Below are positions 28,054 through 36,914 of a stretch of 64,000 nt of DNA, piece after piece. The notes beneath the pieces are model-generated. The model ran no database searches, was not told the origin of the DNA, and saw nothing but the letters and a program-made list of their open reading frames with translations. The DNA is from Oscillospiraceae bacterium CM (GTDB lineage Bacteria > Bacillota > Clostridia > Oscillospirales > Oscillospiraceae). A program made the position numbers and the translations under genes. Position 1 is the stretch's first letter, and each line of letters begins with the position of its first letter. The stretch lies in contig CP072107.1 of NCBI GenBank assembly GCA_022870705.1, forward strand, positions 1,920,501 through 1,984,500, written 5' to 3'.

Positions 28054-28192
28054 ACGCTTCTCCTTTTTTCGTTGTTTTTTTAATATTTTATCGTTATTTC
28101 GTCATAATTTCAAGATGGGTGCCAGACGGCGGCATCATTTTCGACATGCCCCCAACCATTATATTGTCTTTGTGCTGCTTTTGTGCCTGTCT

Positions 28193-30085
28193 TCAAATTG
28201 ATAGCGCGCCGGAAAAGCGCTCGCAAAGCGCCTGCGTCGTTAAAACACCCATAAAAAGCATGGTGTCCCGCTCGGTCGCCTGTGAATTGAGCGCGGTCAG
28301 GAATCTCTCAACGGCCTGGGCATTGAAAATACCATAGTGGCTCAGCAGGTCGGGGCTTAAGTAATAGCGGACAATCTCATCCTTTAACAGCTCGGGGATA
28401 TGGACGGGTGCTCTGTACGGAAACTTCTTGCGCCGGATGATTGATTCCGGCACGTATTTCTGCGCGAGCTTCCCAACGATGTATTTTTCCTTCAAGCCCC
28501 TGATTTTCAGATGATCCGGCAGCGACGCGGCAAACGCCCAAAGTGCATTGTCCAAAAACGGGCACCGGCACTCAACCCCATGACCCATTGTCATTCGATC
28601 TCCTTGTGAAGAAAGCAGATAATTTGAAAAGAGCGTCATCATTTCAAGTGTCTGTGCCCGTTTGACTGGCGACCAGCTCTGATAATCCGGCGGCAGCAGC
28701 GCGGCGAGGTCGGCCATCGCTGTCGGCAGATCCATGGCCTCCTGAAAATCCTTTGAAAAGAATTGTCGGCTATATGATCCCATTTTCCAGCGAGGCAGGT
28801 GGGACCCAAACGGCCCGTTGCTGTCTCCGCCGTAATAATACGACAGACGTGCCGGTGACAGCGCGGTAACTGCCGGTACAAACTGATTAACACGTCTGTA
28901 CAGCATCGGCCGCATTGCCGAGCCGGGCACGCGGGCACAGAACGCACGAATTTTTGCTTCCCTGAAAATGTCGTATCCGCCGAATAGCTCATCAGCCCCC
29001 TCACCGGATAAGACAACCTTGATCCCATGACGACGGACAAGCGCCGACAGCGCCAGCATCGGAAAAGCCCCCGCCCGTAAGAGCGGGCTCTCCGTATGAT
29101 ACACAACATCGCCGAGCATTTGCGGCAGTTGTTTCGGCGAATATAAAATCTCGGTGTGATGTGTTCCGAGGCTTTCCGCCAGCAGGCGCTGATAGATGGA
29201 TTCGTCATAGCGCTCGTCGTCAAAGACTACGGAAAACGTGTTGAGCCGCTCGGCGCTCCGGGCGGCAATACCGGTAATGAGGCTTGAATCCAGCCCGCCG
29301 CTTAAATAAAACGAGACGGGGACATCCGAGATCATCCGGCTTTGAACGGCGGCAGTGAGCTTCACTTCCAGTTCATCGACGAGCTCCTTTTCGCTTTCCG
29401 GGCGCATTGAAGCCGGGAAGGATAGCTGCCAATACTTCTTTACTGCCACGTCGTTTTGGCTATAAACGAGGTATGAGCCCGGCATGACCTGAAAAATATC
29501 CTCAAAAACGGATTCGCTGCCGATGGTCGTCCAGAAGGTAAAAATGTGCCCGAGCGCCGCTGGTGATACTTTTGCCCTGACAACACCGCTTTGAAAGAGC
29601 GCTTTGGCCTCGGATGCAAAGCAGAAGGCGCTGCCCTTCCGGCAATAAAAAAGAGGCTTCTCCCCGAAGCGGTCACGGGCTAAAAAAAGCTTCTTTTGTG
29701 TCTTATCCCAGATCGCAATAGCAAACTGGCCGTCCAGCAGGGCAAACATGTCTTCGCCGTATTCCTCATAAAGATGCGGCAGTACGGCCGTGTCGCCCTC
29801 TCCCTGCAGAACATGCCCTTTTCGGAGCAGCGCATCGCGGAGCACCCTGAAGTTAAAAATCTCGCCGTTAAAGACAACGACGACGGTACCGTCCTCGCTG
29901 GCCGCCGGCTGATGCCCGTTTAAGGGGTCCATCACAGCCAGCCGCGCATGCCCGAGCCCGATATCACCGTCACAATAAAAGCCGGTCTCATCCGGCCCCC
30001 GGTATCGAATCGTGTCAATCATTTCGGCGAGCGTCTTTTTTAAGTCCGTCGGCCTGCCGGGCAAAAGGCCCGCGATCCCACACAT
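28193..30085 (-). CDS. asnB: glutamine-hydrolysing asparagine synthetase-like protein
   Basis: The protein starts MCGIAGLLPG, so the class-II glutaminase Cys is the second residue. The amidotransferase domain covers about 1-200 (FNGEIFNFRVLRDAL, DGQFAIAIWD). The synthetase PP-loop is SYYLSGGLDSSLIT-like (SFYLSGGLDSSLITGIAAR), followed by VLSGEGADELFGGY. Length is 630 residues, normal for AsnB. It is the last gene of a five-gene operon with an AMP-ligase, a PP-loop ATPase, an ACP and an acyltransferase, 24 bases after the ligase. Such a setting suggests amidation of a pathway intermediate and not only Asn supply (inference). Confidence 0.85.
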   Translation of the reverse strand: MCGIAGLLPGRPTDLKKTLAEMIDTIRYRGPDETGFYCDGDIGLGHARLAVMDPLNGHQPAASEDGTVVVVFNGEIFNFRVLRDALLRKGHVLQGEGDTAVLPHLYEEYGEDMFALLDGQFAIAIWDKTQKKLFLARDRFGEKPLFYCRKGSAFCFASEAKALFQSGVVRAKVSPAALGHIFTFWTTIGSESVFEDIFQVMPGSYLVYSQNDVAVKKYWQLSFPASMRPESEKELVDELEVKLTAAVQSRMISDVPVSFYLSGGLDSSLITGIAARSAERLNTFSVVFDDERYDESIYQRLLAESLGTHHTEILYSPKQLPQMLGDVVYHTESPLLRAGAFPMLALSALVRRHGIKVVLSGEGADELFGGYDIFREAKIRAFCARVPGSAMRPMLYRRVNQFVPAVTALSPARLSYYYGGDSNGPFGSHLPRWKMGSYSRQFFSKDFQEAMDLPTAMADLAALLPPDYQSWSPVKRAQTLEMMTLFSNYLLSSQGDRMTMGHGVECRCPFLDNALWAFAASLPDHLKIRGLKEKYIVGKLAQKYVPESIIRRKKFPYRAPVHIPELLKDEIVRYYLSPDLLSHYGIFNAQAVERFLTALNSQATERDTMLFMGVLTTQALCERFSGALSI

Positions 30086-30109
30086 AGCATCATCTCCCGA
30101 CCGTTGTCA

Positions 30110-31582
30110 TCAAATTATACCGCTTCTCAAATCGCTCCGCTTGATCTTACCGCTTGCCGTCCGCGGCAGTGCGTCGATGATTTCATAGATATGCGGCCTT
30201 TTGTATGATGGCAGAAGCCGCCTGACATGCGCCTCAATTTCCCCGGCGCCGGTGTCTTCTTTCAGAACGACAAATGCCTTTATGCACAGCGCTGAGCCGT
30301 CAAGAACGGCGACAACGGCGGATTCGAGCACTTTCGGGCAGCTGTTAACGGCAGCCTCAATTTCAGCGGGGCTGATACGGTGCCCGAGATGTTTAATGAT
30401 GTCGTCCTTTCTGCCCTTGATGTATAAAAATCCGTCCTCATCCGTATAAGCGAGGTCCCCCGTTTGGAGCCACCCCGCAACAAGAACGTCGCGCGTTGCT
30501 TCCTCGTCGTTCCAATAGCCCTTCATGATATTCTCGCCGGCGGCGACAAGCTCACCCCATTCCCCCGGGCGTGCCGGGTGACCGTCCTCCGTGACGACGC
30601 GCAGCACGACACCCGGGATGGCCTTGCCGATGGAACCGGGTTTATCAAACAAAAGCGCCGGGTCTAAGTAGCTCAATCGGGCTGAGGCCTCCGTCTGCCC
30701 GTACATCACGAAAATCCGAAGCCCGGGCGCAAGAGACGCCAGCTGCTTTAAGTCGTCAGCGTTTGTGCTTTCCCCTGCAAACGTCACATAGCGGAGAAAC
30801 CGCAGATGATTGGCGCTAAGCGCCCCCTGCCGAAGCAGCACGGCAAGATAGGACCCAACCGTTGAAAAGCCGGTCACGCGGCTTTCAAGCAGGGCTTTGA
30901 GCACCTGTGCCGGATACGCTGTGGCGTTTTCAAGAACTAGCCTTGCCCCCGCCTTGGCATGCGTTAAGAGCAGCGAATTGCCATAGGAATAAGCAAAGTT
31001 GACAACAGCGAGGAGAGCATCGTCCGCCGTCAGATCCAAATACGCTAAAATCGACGCCGTATTCGCCGAAAGGTTCCGGTGCGTCAGCGTCACACCCTTG
31101 GGTAATCGCGTCGTGCCGGATGTATAGAGGATCAGCGCGGGCGCGTCGTCAGCCTCTTCAGGCTCGTCCGGAACGCCTTGGTGACCGGCGTCCATCGGCG
31201 CGCTGAAATCGACGACGCGGACGATATCGCCGTCAACGTCGTGCAGCCGCCTTTGAAAAGCATGGCTTGTCAGGATCATCTTTGGCTGTGTCTGACAGAT
31301 GATATGGCTCCTCGTCTCGATTGTCAGGTTCTTATGGACCGGCACAACAATGGCGTTTAATAACAGCACCGCAAAATAGGACGCAATGTATTCGGCGCAG
31401 TTGTCAAAGTAGAGCAGGACCCGACTCCCCGCTTGTACACCGGAAGCCATGAGGCCGCCCGCAATGGCCGCCGAGCGGCGGGATATCTCCCCAAATGTCC
31501 AGTCACGCCCCCGGTCTGTCACAAACGTTTTATCTGGGTGGCGGCGGGCACTGTCACTTAAAAAGGCGTAGATGTGTGCCAT
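30110..31582 (-). CDS. AMP-dependent acyl/aminoacyl ligase
   Basis: The start at 31582 (MAHIYAFLSDSARRHPDKTF) follows GAGAGGG; a longer frame begins inside the upstream gene end. ANL-superfamily motifs: ALILYTSGTTRLPKGVTLTH, VMYGQTEASARLSY, LQTGDLAYTDEDGFLYIKGRKDD, and the catalytic Lys in PRTASGKIKRSDL. At 490 residues it is a stand-alone ligase. With an ACP two genes upstream it probably adenylates an acid and loads it on that carrier. It does not carry a carrier domain itself. The substrate is not predictable from what is seen here. Confidence 0.87.
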   Translation of the reverse strand: MAHIYAFLSDSARRHPDKTFVTDRGRDWTFGEISRRSAAIAGGLMASGVQAGSRVLLYFDNCAEYIASYFAVLLLNAIVVPVHKNLTIETRSHIICQTQPKMILTSHAFQRRLHDVDGDIVRVVDFSAPMDAGHQGVPDEPEEADDAPALILYTSGTTRLPKGVTLTHRNLSANTASILAYLDLTADDALLAVVNFAYSYGNSLLLTHAKAGARLVLENATAYPAQVLKALLESRVTGFSTVGSYLAVLLRQGALSANHLRFLRYVTFAGESTNADDLKQLASLAPGLRIFVMYGQTEASARLSYLDPALLFDKPGSIGKAIPGVVLRVVTEDGHPARPGEWGELVAAGENIMKGYWNDEEATRDVLVAGWLQTGDLAYTDEDGFLYIKGRKDDIIKHLGHRISPAEIEAAVNSCPKVLESAVVAVLDGSALCIKAFVVLKEDTGAGEIEAHVRRLLPSYKRPHIYEIIDALPRTASGKIKRSDLRSGII

Positions 31583-31595
31583 CTGAAACCCTCTC

Positions 31596-32603
31596 TCATA
31601 CGCTCGCGTCTGTATCAAGCTGCTGCTTCACAGCCTGAATAACAGCCTCATCGCCTTCCGAAGAAAGCTTTTTAAGGCCTTCTTCCCTTGTCAAAAACCC
31701 ACGACGGACGAGCCCGGCGATTTCAAAACAGTATGGGTGAAACCCGTACTGCCTATAGTGAACGGCATTGGCGTAAGAATTCAGCAGGCAGTTCGTGCTG
31801 TTCATATCCGTTTCGGAAGGTCGTCGCCAGCCGATACGCTCAATCGCCTTATATATCCTGTCTTCGTCATACTGCTCAAACACAAGCGGATAAAGTTGTG
31901 CCGGGATGTCCGCCCCGTGCGACAGCGCCCATGCGGCGTCTAGAAAATACTTTTTGTAGGTGTCTCCAAGGTTTTTTACAATCGGCTCTTCAATCTGCTT
32001 TTGATTAGCCAAGAGCATGCGGACGTCCAGAGTTAAAACGGGTGATTTAACAGGCGCCTGACCCGGTGTCCAACCGAAGCAGACAAACGGGATCTGCCGG
32101 AGAATTGCCTCACGCCAGACAGCCGCTTTTACGAGGCCGATGCAGGCCGTGCAGATCGAGCTCGCCCGTTCCAGCGCTTTCTTCGGAAAAATTTCCTGTG
32201 ACGCCGCCAGCTTAAAAATCTGCGCCAGCTCAGGAAAAGAGGGTTTTATCGTTATGCTGTCAACATGAAGGTGTGCTGTAACGGTGTGAATGTTTTCCCG
32301 GCATTGCGCCGTCAGAAAGCCGTTATCAAACGTCACGGCTAAAACGGAGGCGCCGAATGTCTGCCGGAGCTTTAAAAGCGTATATGTACTGTCCTTCCCG
32401 CCGCTATAGGCAAGCAGCACCTGATACGGCCTGTCCCCGGTTTGCTTGATAACATCTTTGAGCGCATCGTCCGCCGAGGTCTGTCGCTCATCTCGGGTCA
32501 GCGGCGGCTTTGACTCTTCAGTGCAGTAATTACAGCGCCCGGCGTCGTCTATTTTGACACTAAAGACGCGGTCGCTGAGCGTACAGCGGTTGCAAAAGCG
32601 CAT
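31596..32603 (-). CDS. PP-loop ATPase of the N-acetyl-sugar amidotransferase/AANH type
   Basis: The start at 32603 (MRFCNRCTLSD) has a GGGGGTG site and lies four bases after the ACP stop. Cys pairs CNRC and CNYC form a likely metal site, followed by the PP-loop LLAYSGGKDSTYTLLKL and later SSICTACIGLVKAAV. The layout is that of WbuX/PseA-like enzymes, which adenylate a carbonyl and replace it with nitrogen (or sulfur in other AANH enzymes). Its position between an ACP and an AMP-ligase suggests a carrier-bound substrate, as known for thioamide-forming CtaC of closthioamide synthesis. Chemistry is unproven. Confidence 0.75.
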   Translation of the reverse strand: MRFCNRCTLSDRVFSVKIDDAGRCNYCTEESKPPLTRDERQTSADDALKDVIKQTGDRPYQVLLAYSGGKDSTYTLLKLRQTFGASVLAVTFDNGFLTAQCRENIHTVTAHLHVDSITIKPSFPELAQIFKLAASQEIFPKKALERASSICTACIGLVKAAVWREAILRQIPFVCFGWTPGQAPVKSPVLTLDVRMLLANQKQIEEPIVKNLGDTYKKYFLDAAWALSHGADIPAQLYPLVFEQYDEDRIYKAIERIGWRRPSETDMNSTNCLLNSYANAVHYRQYGFHPYCFEIAGLVRRGFLTREEGLKKLSSEGDEAVIQAVKQQLDTDASV

Positions 32604-32607
32604 CCCG

Positions 32608-32892
32608 TCACCCCCTGTAGACCACGTCATTTAATTTCGTCCGGATAAATCGCTCCAAGCGATTGACGGAATCCATATTCTCCGGAAGGATATCCGCATC
32701 GGTCACCGTTATGCCGAAGGTGTTTTCGACAAAGGTGACAAGCTCCAGGATTCCCATCGAATCGAGAACGCCGTTATCCATGAAGGACGCGTCGTTATCC
32801 AATTCGTTCTCCTCATATCCGAACAAATAGCGGTCAAATAAAAAAGCGCGGATGCTCTCCGTCACACGCTCTGCCGACAATTGACCGCTCAT
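32608..32892 (-). CDS. acyl carrier protein
   Basis: A 94-residue carrier protein starting at 32892 (MSGQLSAERVTESIRAFLF). The phosphopantetheine site is DNGVLDSMGILELV with the modified Ser in the DSM triplet. The start codon overlaps the stop of the acyltransferase (ATGA), so the two are coupled. It is dedicated to this operon, not the fatty-acid ACP, judging from its neighbours (AMP-ligase, PP-loop ATPase). It needs a phosphopantetheinyl transferase, either AcpS or the Sfp-like enzyme at 15613-16287. Confidence 0.88.
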   Translation of the reverse strand: MSGQLSAERVTESIRAFLFDRYLFGYEENELDNDASFMDNGVLDSMGILELVTFVENTFGITVTDADILPENMDSVNRLERFIRTKLNDVVYRG

Positions 32893-33482
32893 ACAGCACA
32901 CCCTCTTTCAGAAGGCAATGTATCCATCCAATACTGTTTTTCAAGCTCGAGGAGGTTTCGGCTCCTATCCTTAAGCGGCCGTGCGGGGATTCCGGCGCAG
33001 ATCTTCCACGCCGGCAGCTGCCGCGTCACCAGGCTCATCGCGGCAACCGCCGCACCCTCTCCGATCTCGACACCGGGCAGGATCACCGAACCGGCACCGA
33101 CAATCACATAGCGCCTCAAGGCGACCTCGCCCGTCTTGACGTTCGTATAACAATCGGGGACGGTCGGATTTGTCATAAAGTCACCGGAGTAATCGTCCGA
33201 CACGGCGTAAATCATCACATGGCCGGACAAGCCAGAGAAATCTTCCATCACAATGCCCGCCCCGGCGCTGCCGCCGACGAGCGAGCAGAACGGCGCAATG
33301 TGAACATGGCTGCCAAGCGTAATATCGCCCGACAGAAAGACAAAGTCGTCAATTCGGACGTTCGCGCCGATTTGGATACGTTCCGGTGCGTAAACACTCG
33401 CCTTCCGGCTGAGGCAGACATTCTGCCCGAGACTCTTAAAACCCATCGCGTCGAGTTCTTCCCTGCTGAGATACGAATTCAT
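32889..33482 (-). CDS. left-handed beta-helix (hexapeptide) acyltransferase
   Basis: A 197-residue protein with hexapeptide-repeat turns through the middle (IQIGANVRIDDFVFLSGDI, SHVHIAPFCSLVGG, VIVGAGSVILPGVEIGEGA). The C-terminal AGIPARPLKDR is typical of acetyltransferases that act on sugars, Ser or antibiotics. It is the first gene of the five-gene operon, behind a good promoter. It may take the acyl group from the ACP encoded next or from acetyl-CoA. Confidence 0.82.
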   Translation of the reverse strand: MNSYLSREELDAMGFKSLGQNVCLSRKASVYAPERIQIGANVRIDDFVFLSGDITLGSHVHIAPFCSLVGGSAGAGIVMEDFSGLSGHVMIYAVSDDYSGDFMTNPTVPDCYTNVKTGEVALRRYVIVGAGSVILPGVEIGEGAAVAAMSLVTRQLPAWKICAGIPARPLKDRSRNLLELEKQYWMDTLPSERGCAV

Positions 33483-33533
33483 GGCATCCCCGCCTTTCGG
33501 AAATCGTTAGACCGATTGATTGCAGCTGTTCGT

Positions 33534-33562
33534 ATTATAAAATATCGCCTCAAGGAAAACAA
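33534..33562 (-). promoter_or_regulatory. sigma-A promoter of the acyltransferase/ACP/amidotransferase operon
   Basis: Minus-strand TTGTTT (33557-33562) and TATAAT (33534-33539) with a 17-base spacer, about 50 bases before the acyltransferase start. Confidence 0.72.
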
Positions 33563-33652
33563 TGGAATAGTGCTAAATAACTGTAATTTTCTCAAAATTT
33601 TTGATTTTGGATTAACACTTCCATAAATTTTGGCAGCGAAATGAAGTCTTTA

Positions 33653-33681
33653 TTGAATTTTCATCCGGACTACATTATAAT
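33653..33681 (+). promoter_or_regulatory. sigma-A promoter of the pantothenate/CoA operon
   Basis: TTGAAT (33653-33658) and TATAAT (33676-33681) with a 17-base spacer. It leaves a leader of about 245 bases before the first start codon at 33935. The leader has no convincing gene; it may hold a regulatory RNA such as the pan motif, which I cannot confirm by eye. Confidence 0.7.
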
Positions 33682-33934
33682 GTCCTTATAGCGGCGGCAT
33701 CGTAAAGAGCCGCACGCCTACCCTGCTTTAGTTGAATCATCATTTTCATCTGCTTTGATCCATTGTGACAGAGACAGCGGCGTGCCAGTATGTATCACCA
33801 TGTCTTTTTCGTCTTTTTGACGGCCTGTTTCCATGGGAGCGGGCCGGGCAGGCGAAAAGGGCATTTTTGTTTTATCCGTCTGTTTGCCTGTATAAGGCAA
33901 CGGCGGCGGCGGACACTATTGGCGAGGTGACTTC

Positions 33935-34801
33935 TTGAAAATCGGATTTTTCGGCGCCGGAAAGGCGGGCACGGCGCTCGGGCTCTATTTCCGCCGCCAC
34001 GGCATAGCGCTATCCGGCTATGCAAGCCGCCGCCGCGCCTCAAGCCAGGCTGCCGGGGCAATCACCTGTTCGGACATGTTTAAAAATCTAACCGAGCTAG
34101 CCGAAGCCAGTGACGTCATTTTTTTGACCGTTCCGGACGATGCCCTCTGTGCCATCGACGCGTCGGTCGCCGCCTCGATTGAACGCGGGGAAATCGGCCG
34201 GGAGAAAATATGGCTGCACACGAGCGGGGCGCATGCGTCCTCATGCCTGAAAAACATCGTGTCATCCGGCGGCGCTGTCGGCAGTGTGCATCCGCTTTTG
34301 AGCTTTGGTGACCCGGAAACGAGCGCCGCGCGGCTTGACGGCACCGTCTTTTCCGTGGAGGGCTCGGAGCTGGCCGTCGCCGTGGCAACGAAAATTCTTG
34401 AGAAAACGGGCGCGCAATTCCAGCGCATCGCGCCGGAGAAAAAGCCCTTATACCATGCTGCGGCGTGCGTTGTCTCAAACCATCTCGTCACGCTTATAGA
34501 CAGCGGTACCCGGCTTTTTGAAGCGGCCGGTATGGACCGCGAGGCCATTTGTCAGGCCCTTTTCCCCCTTGTTGACGCAACGCTTGACAACGTCCGAAAA
34601 AAAGGACCTGCCAATGCTTTGACAGGCCCTGTCGCCCGCGGGGACGTGACGACAATACGGGCGCATCTATCGGCAATTGAATCAACACTGCCGCAAGAAG
34701 CGGCGTTTTACAAAGCCGCGGCTCTCAAAACCGCCCGCATGGCGGCGGCGCGACTGACGCCGAAGCAGGCTGCTGCACTGCAATTCATTTTGGAGGAGTA
34801 A
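33935..34801 (+). CDS. panG: PanG-type ketopantoate reductase candidate (Rossmann-DUF2520)
   Basis: TTG start with GAGGTGA four bases upstream. Rossmann motif GFFGAGKAGTALGLYF at the N-terminus, HTSGAH and GSVHPLLSF in the middle, and a helical C-terminal DUF2520 domain with YHAAACVVSNHLVTL. The classical ketopantoate reductase PanE is absent here, while panB, panC and panD follow at once. The alternative reductase PanG described in Francisella and Clostridioides has this kind of context. I infer it reduces 2-dehydropantoate with NADPH. The family also contains unrelated oxidoreductases, so the call rests partly on the operon. Confidence 0.72.
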   Translation: MKIGFFGAGKAGTALGLYFRRHGIALSGYASRRRASSQAAGAITCSDMFKNLTELAEASDVIFLTVPDDALCAIDASVAASIERGEIGREKIWLHTSGAHASSCLKNIVSSGGAVGSVHPLLSFGDPETSAARLDGTVFSVEGSELAVAVATKILEKTGAQFQRIAPEKKPLYHAAACVVSNHLVTLIDSGTRLFEAAGMDREAICQALFPLVDATLDNVRKKGPANALTGPVARGDVTTIRAHLSAIESTLPQEAAFYKAAALKTARMAAARLTPKQAAALQFILEE

Positions 34802-34805
34802 CCGC

Positions 34806-35639
34806 ATGAGCAAAAAATTTACGACGCAATCCTTTCTTGAAGCCAAACGCCAAGGTGAAAAAATAACGATGCTCACCGCGTACGATTATTCGATGGCACA
34901 GATAATGGATGGGTGCGGCATCGACGCCATCCTCGTCGGCGACTCGCTCGGTATGGTCATTCAGGGCCGGGAATCAACGCTCGGCGTCACGCTGGAGGAG
35001 ATGCTCTACCACTGCAAATGCGTGTCGCGCGGCGTTCAAAATGCGCTCGTCGTCGGCGATATGCCCTTTTTAACTTATCACATCAATTCGGAAGAGGCCG
35101 TGCGCAACGCCGGGCGCTTTATTCAGGAGGGCAACGTCTCCGCTGTCAAGCTGGAGGGCGGTACCATCATGGCGGAGACCGTTAAAGCCATTGTCCGGGC
35201 GCAGATCCCTGTGATGGGCCACATCGGCTTAACGCCGCAGTCTATTCATATGTTCGGCGGCTTTAAAGTTCAGGGCCGGGAGGAACAGACGGCGCGGGCG
35301 CTTTTGGACGATGCGCTCGCTCTGGAGGCGGCGGGCGCTTTCGCCGTCGTTTTGGAGGCTGTGCCGGAGGCACTGGCAAAGCTGATTACCGAAAAAATCA
35401 GCATTCCGACAATCGGCATCGGCGCCGGCCGCTCCTGTGACGGGCAGGTGCTCGTCGTCAACGACGTTTTAGGGTTGTACTCAGAATTCACCCCGAAGTT
35501 TGCCAAGCGGTACGCCGACCTGAAAAGCACGATCACCGAAGCCGTCGGGTCGTATATTGGCGACGTGAAAACAAGCCGTTTCCCTGAGCAGCAGCACACC
35601 TTTACAATGCGGGAAGAAATTTTGGAAAAGCTCTATTAA
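34806..35639 (+). CDS. panB: 3-methyl-2-oxobutanoate hydroxymethyltransferase
   Basis: First committed step of pantothenate synthesis: transfers a hydroxymethyl group to 2-oxoisovalerate. The 277-residue protein has MLTAYDYSMAQIMD, VGDSLGMVIQG (metal-binding Asp), KLEGG, HIGLTPQSIHMFGGFKVQG and TIGIGAGRSCDGQVLVVND, all as in PanB. It starts four bases after panG and is followed by panC after 12. Confidence 0.96.
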   Translation: MSKKFTTQSFLEAKRQGEKITMLTAYDYSMAQIMDGCGIDAILVGDSLGMVIQGRESTLGVTLEEMLYHCKCVSRGVQNALVVGDMPFLTYHINSEEAVRNAGRFIQEGNVSAVKLEGGTIMAETVKAIVRAQIPVMGHIGLTPQSIHMFGGFKVQGREEQTARALLDDALALEAAGAFAVVLEAVPEALAKLITEKISIPTIGIGAGRSCDGQVLVVNDVLGLYSEFTPKFAKRYADLKSTITEAVGSYIGDVKTSRFPEQQHTFTMREEILEKLY

Positions 35640-35651
35640 GGCGGCGTTATT

Positions 35652-36515
35652 ATGCTATTAAAAACAGCATCAGAATTAAATAATTTTTTAAATGTATCCG
35701 GCCGGGGCGGCAAAACGCTCGGCTTTGTGCCGACGATGGGCTCTCTGCACGAGGGGCACCTGTCCCTCATCCGGGCGGCGAAGGCCTCCTGCGGCCTCGT
35801 TATTGTAAGCGTTTTTGTTAACCCCACGCAATTTGGCCCGAACGAGGACTTTACGCAGTACCCGCGAGACCTTGACCGCGACTGCCGCCTCGCTTTTTCT
35901 GCCGGGGCAGACGCTGTCTTCAGCCCGGACGTCGATGAAATTTATCCCCCCGGCGCAGGGACGACGGTCGACGTCTCCGGTGCGCTGTCTGAAACACTTT
36001 GCGGTGCGTCACGGCCTGGGCATTTTAAAGGTGTTGCAACCGTTGTAACCATTCTCTTGAACATCGTCAGGCCCGATACCGCCTATTTCGGCCAGAAGGA
36101 CGCACAGCAGGCGCTCCTTATTAAAAAAATGGTTCGTGACCTCCATATGCCGGTTTCCGTTCTCATCTGCCCGATTGTGAGAGAGGAAGACGGCTTGGCG
36201 ATGAGCTCCCGCAATATCTACTTAAGCCCCGACGAACGGCGCGAGGCCGTATGCCTGAACGCGGGTCTTCAAAAAGCGGCGGATTATCTCCGCTCGGGAC
36301 AGCCGGACGCGTATCAAACGGATAAGCTCGTATCCATCATTAAAAATTGTATTAAAGCGCAGCCGCTGGCCAACATCGACTACGTCGAGATTCGTGACAG
36401 CGAGACGCTGACGGATATCAGAGAAATTGCCCCCGGAAAAACCGCGCTGGCCGCCGTTGCCGTCCGTTTCGGAAAAACGCGGCTCATTGACAACAGGCTC
36501 CTCACGGCCGACTGA
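35652..36515 (+). CDS. panC: pantothenate synthetase
   Basis: ATP-dependent joining of pantoate and beta-alanine. The 287-residue protein has the nucleotidyltransferase motif VPTMGSLHEGHLSLIR, VVSVFVNPTQFGPNEDF (here IVSVFVNPTQFGPNEDF), KGVATVVTILLNIVRPD, FGQKDAQQ and the MSSRNIYLS (KMSKS-like) loop. Complete and in the pan operon. Confidence 0.96.
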   Translation: MLLKTASELNNFLNVSGRGGKTLGFVPTMGSLHEGHLSLIRAAKASCGLVIVSVFVNPTQFGPNEDFTQYPRDLDRDCRLAFSAGADAVFSPDVDEIYPPGAGTTVDVSGALSETLCGASRPGHFKGVATVVTILLNIVRPDTAYFGQKDAQQALLIKKMVRDLHMPVSVLICPIVREEDGLAMSSRNIYLSPDERREAVCLNAGLQKAADYLRSGQPDAYQTDKLVSIIKNCIKAQPLANIDYVEIRDSETLTDIREIAPGKTALAAVAVRFGKTRLIDNRLLTAD

Positions 36516-36527
36516 GAGGTAAATGCG

Positions 36528-36911
36528 ATGTTACTATTTATGCTAAAAGCAAAGCTGCACCGTGCAACCGTGACGCAGGCGGATATCCACTACGTTGGCA
36601 GTGTGACGATTGACAAGTCGCTCCTCCAGCAGGCGGGTATTTTGCCGGGCGAAAAGGTGCAGATCGTCAACTTAAATAATGGCGAGCGGTTCGAGACATA
36701 TACGATCGAGGGTGAGGCAGACAGCGGCGTTGTCTGCGTTAACGGCGCAGCGGCGCGGCTCGTTCAGCCCGGCGACAAGGTCATTATCATCGCCTACGCC
36801 ATGATGGATGAATCTGAAGCAAAAACCTTCAAGCCGAATGTGCTGATTCTGGACGACGCAAACCATGTCGTCCACGTCCGGTACGAAGAACACCACGGGG
36901 CGACGGTATAA
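36528..36911 (+). CDS. panD: aspartate 1-decarboxylase
   Basis: Makes beta-alanine from aspartate. It is a pyruvoyl enzyme that cleaves itself at the Gly-Ser bond in YVGSVTID (about residues 28-29 with the start used). Start 36528 follows GAGAGGT; an in-frame ATG at 36540 gives the more usual N-terminus [14 protein letters not shown] and cannot be excluded. [19 protein letters not shown] and the C-terminal strand are conserved. Confidence 0.95.
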   Translation: MLLFMLKAKLHRATVTQADIHYVGSVTIDKSLLQQAGILPGEKVQIVNLNNGERFETYTIEGEADSGVVCVNGAAARLVQPGDKVIIIAYAMMDESEAKTFKPNVLILDDANHVVHVRYEEHHGATV

Positions 36912-36914
36912 GAT

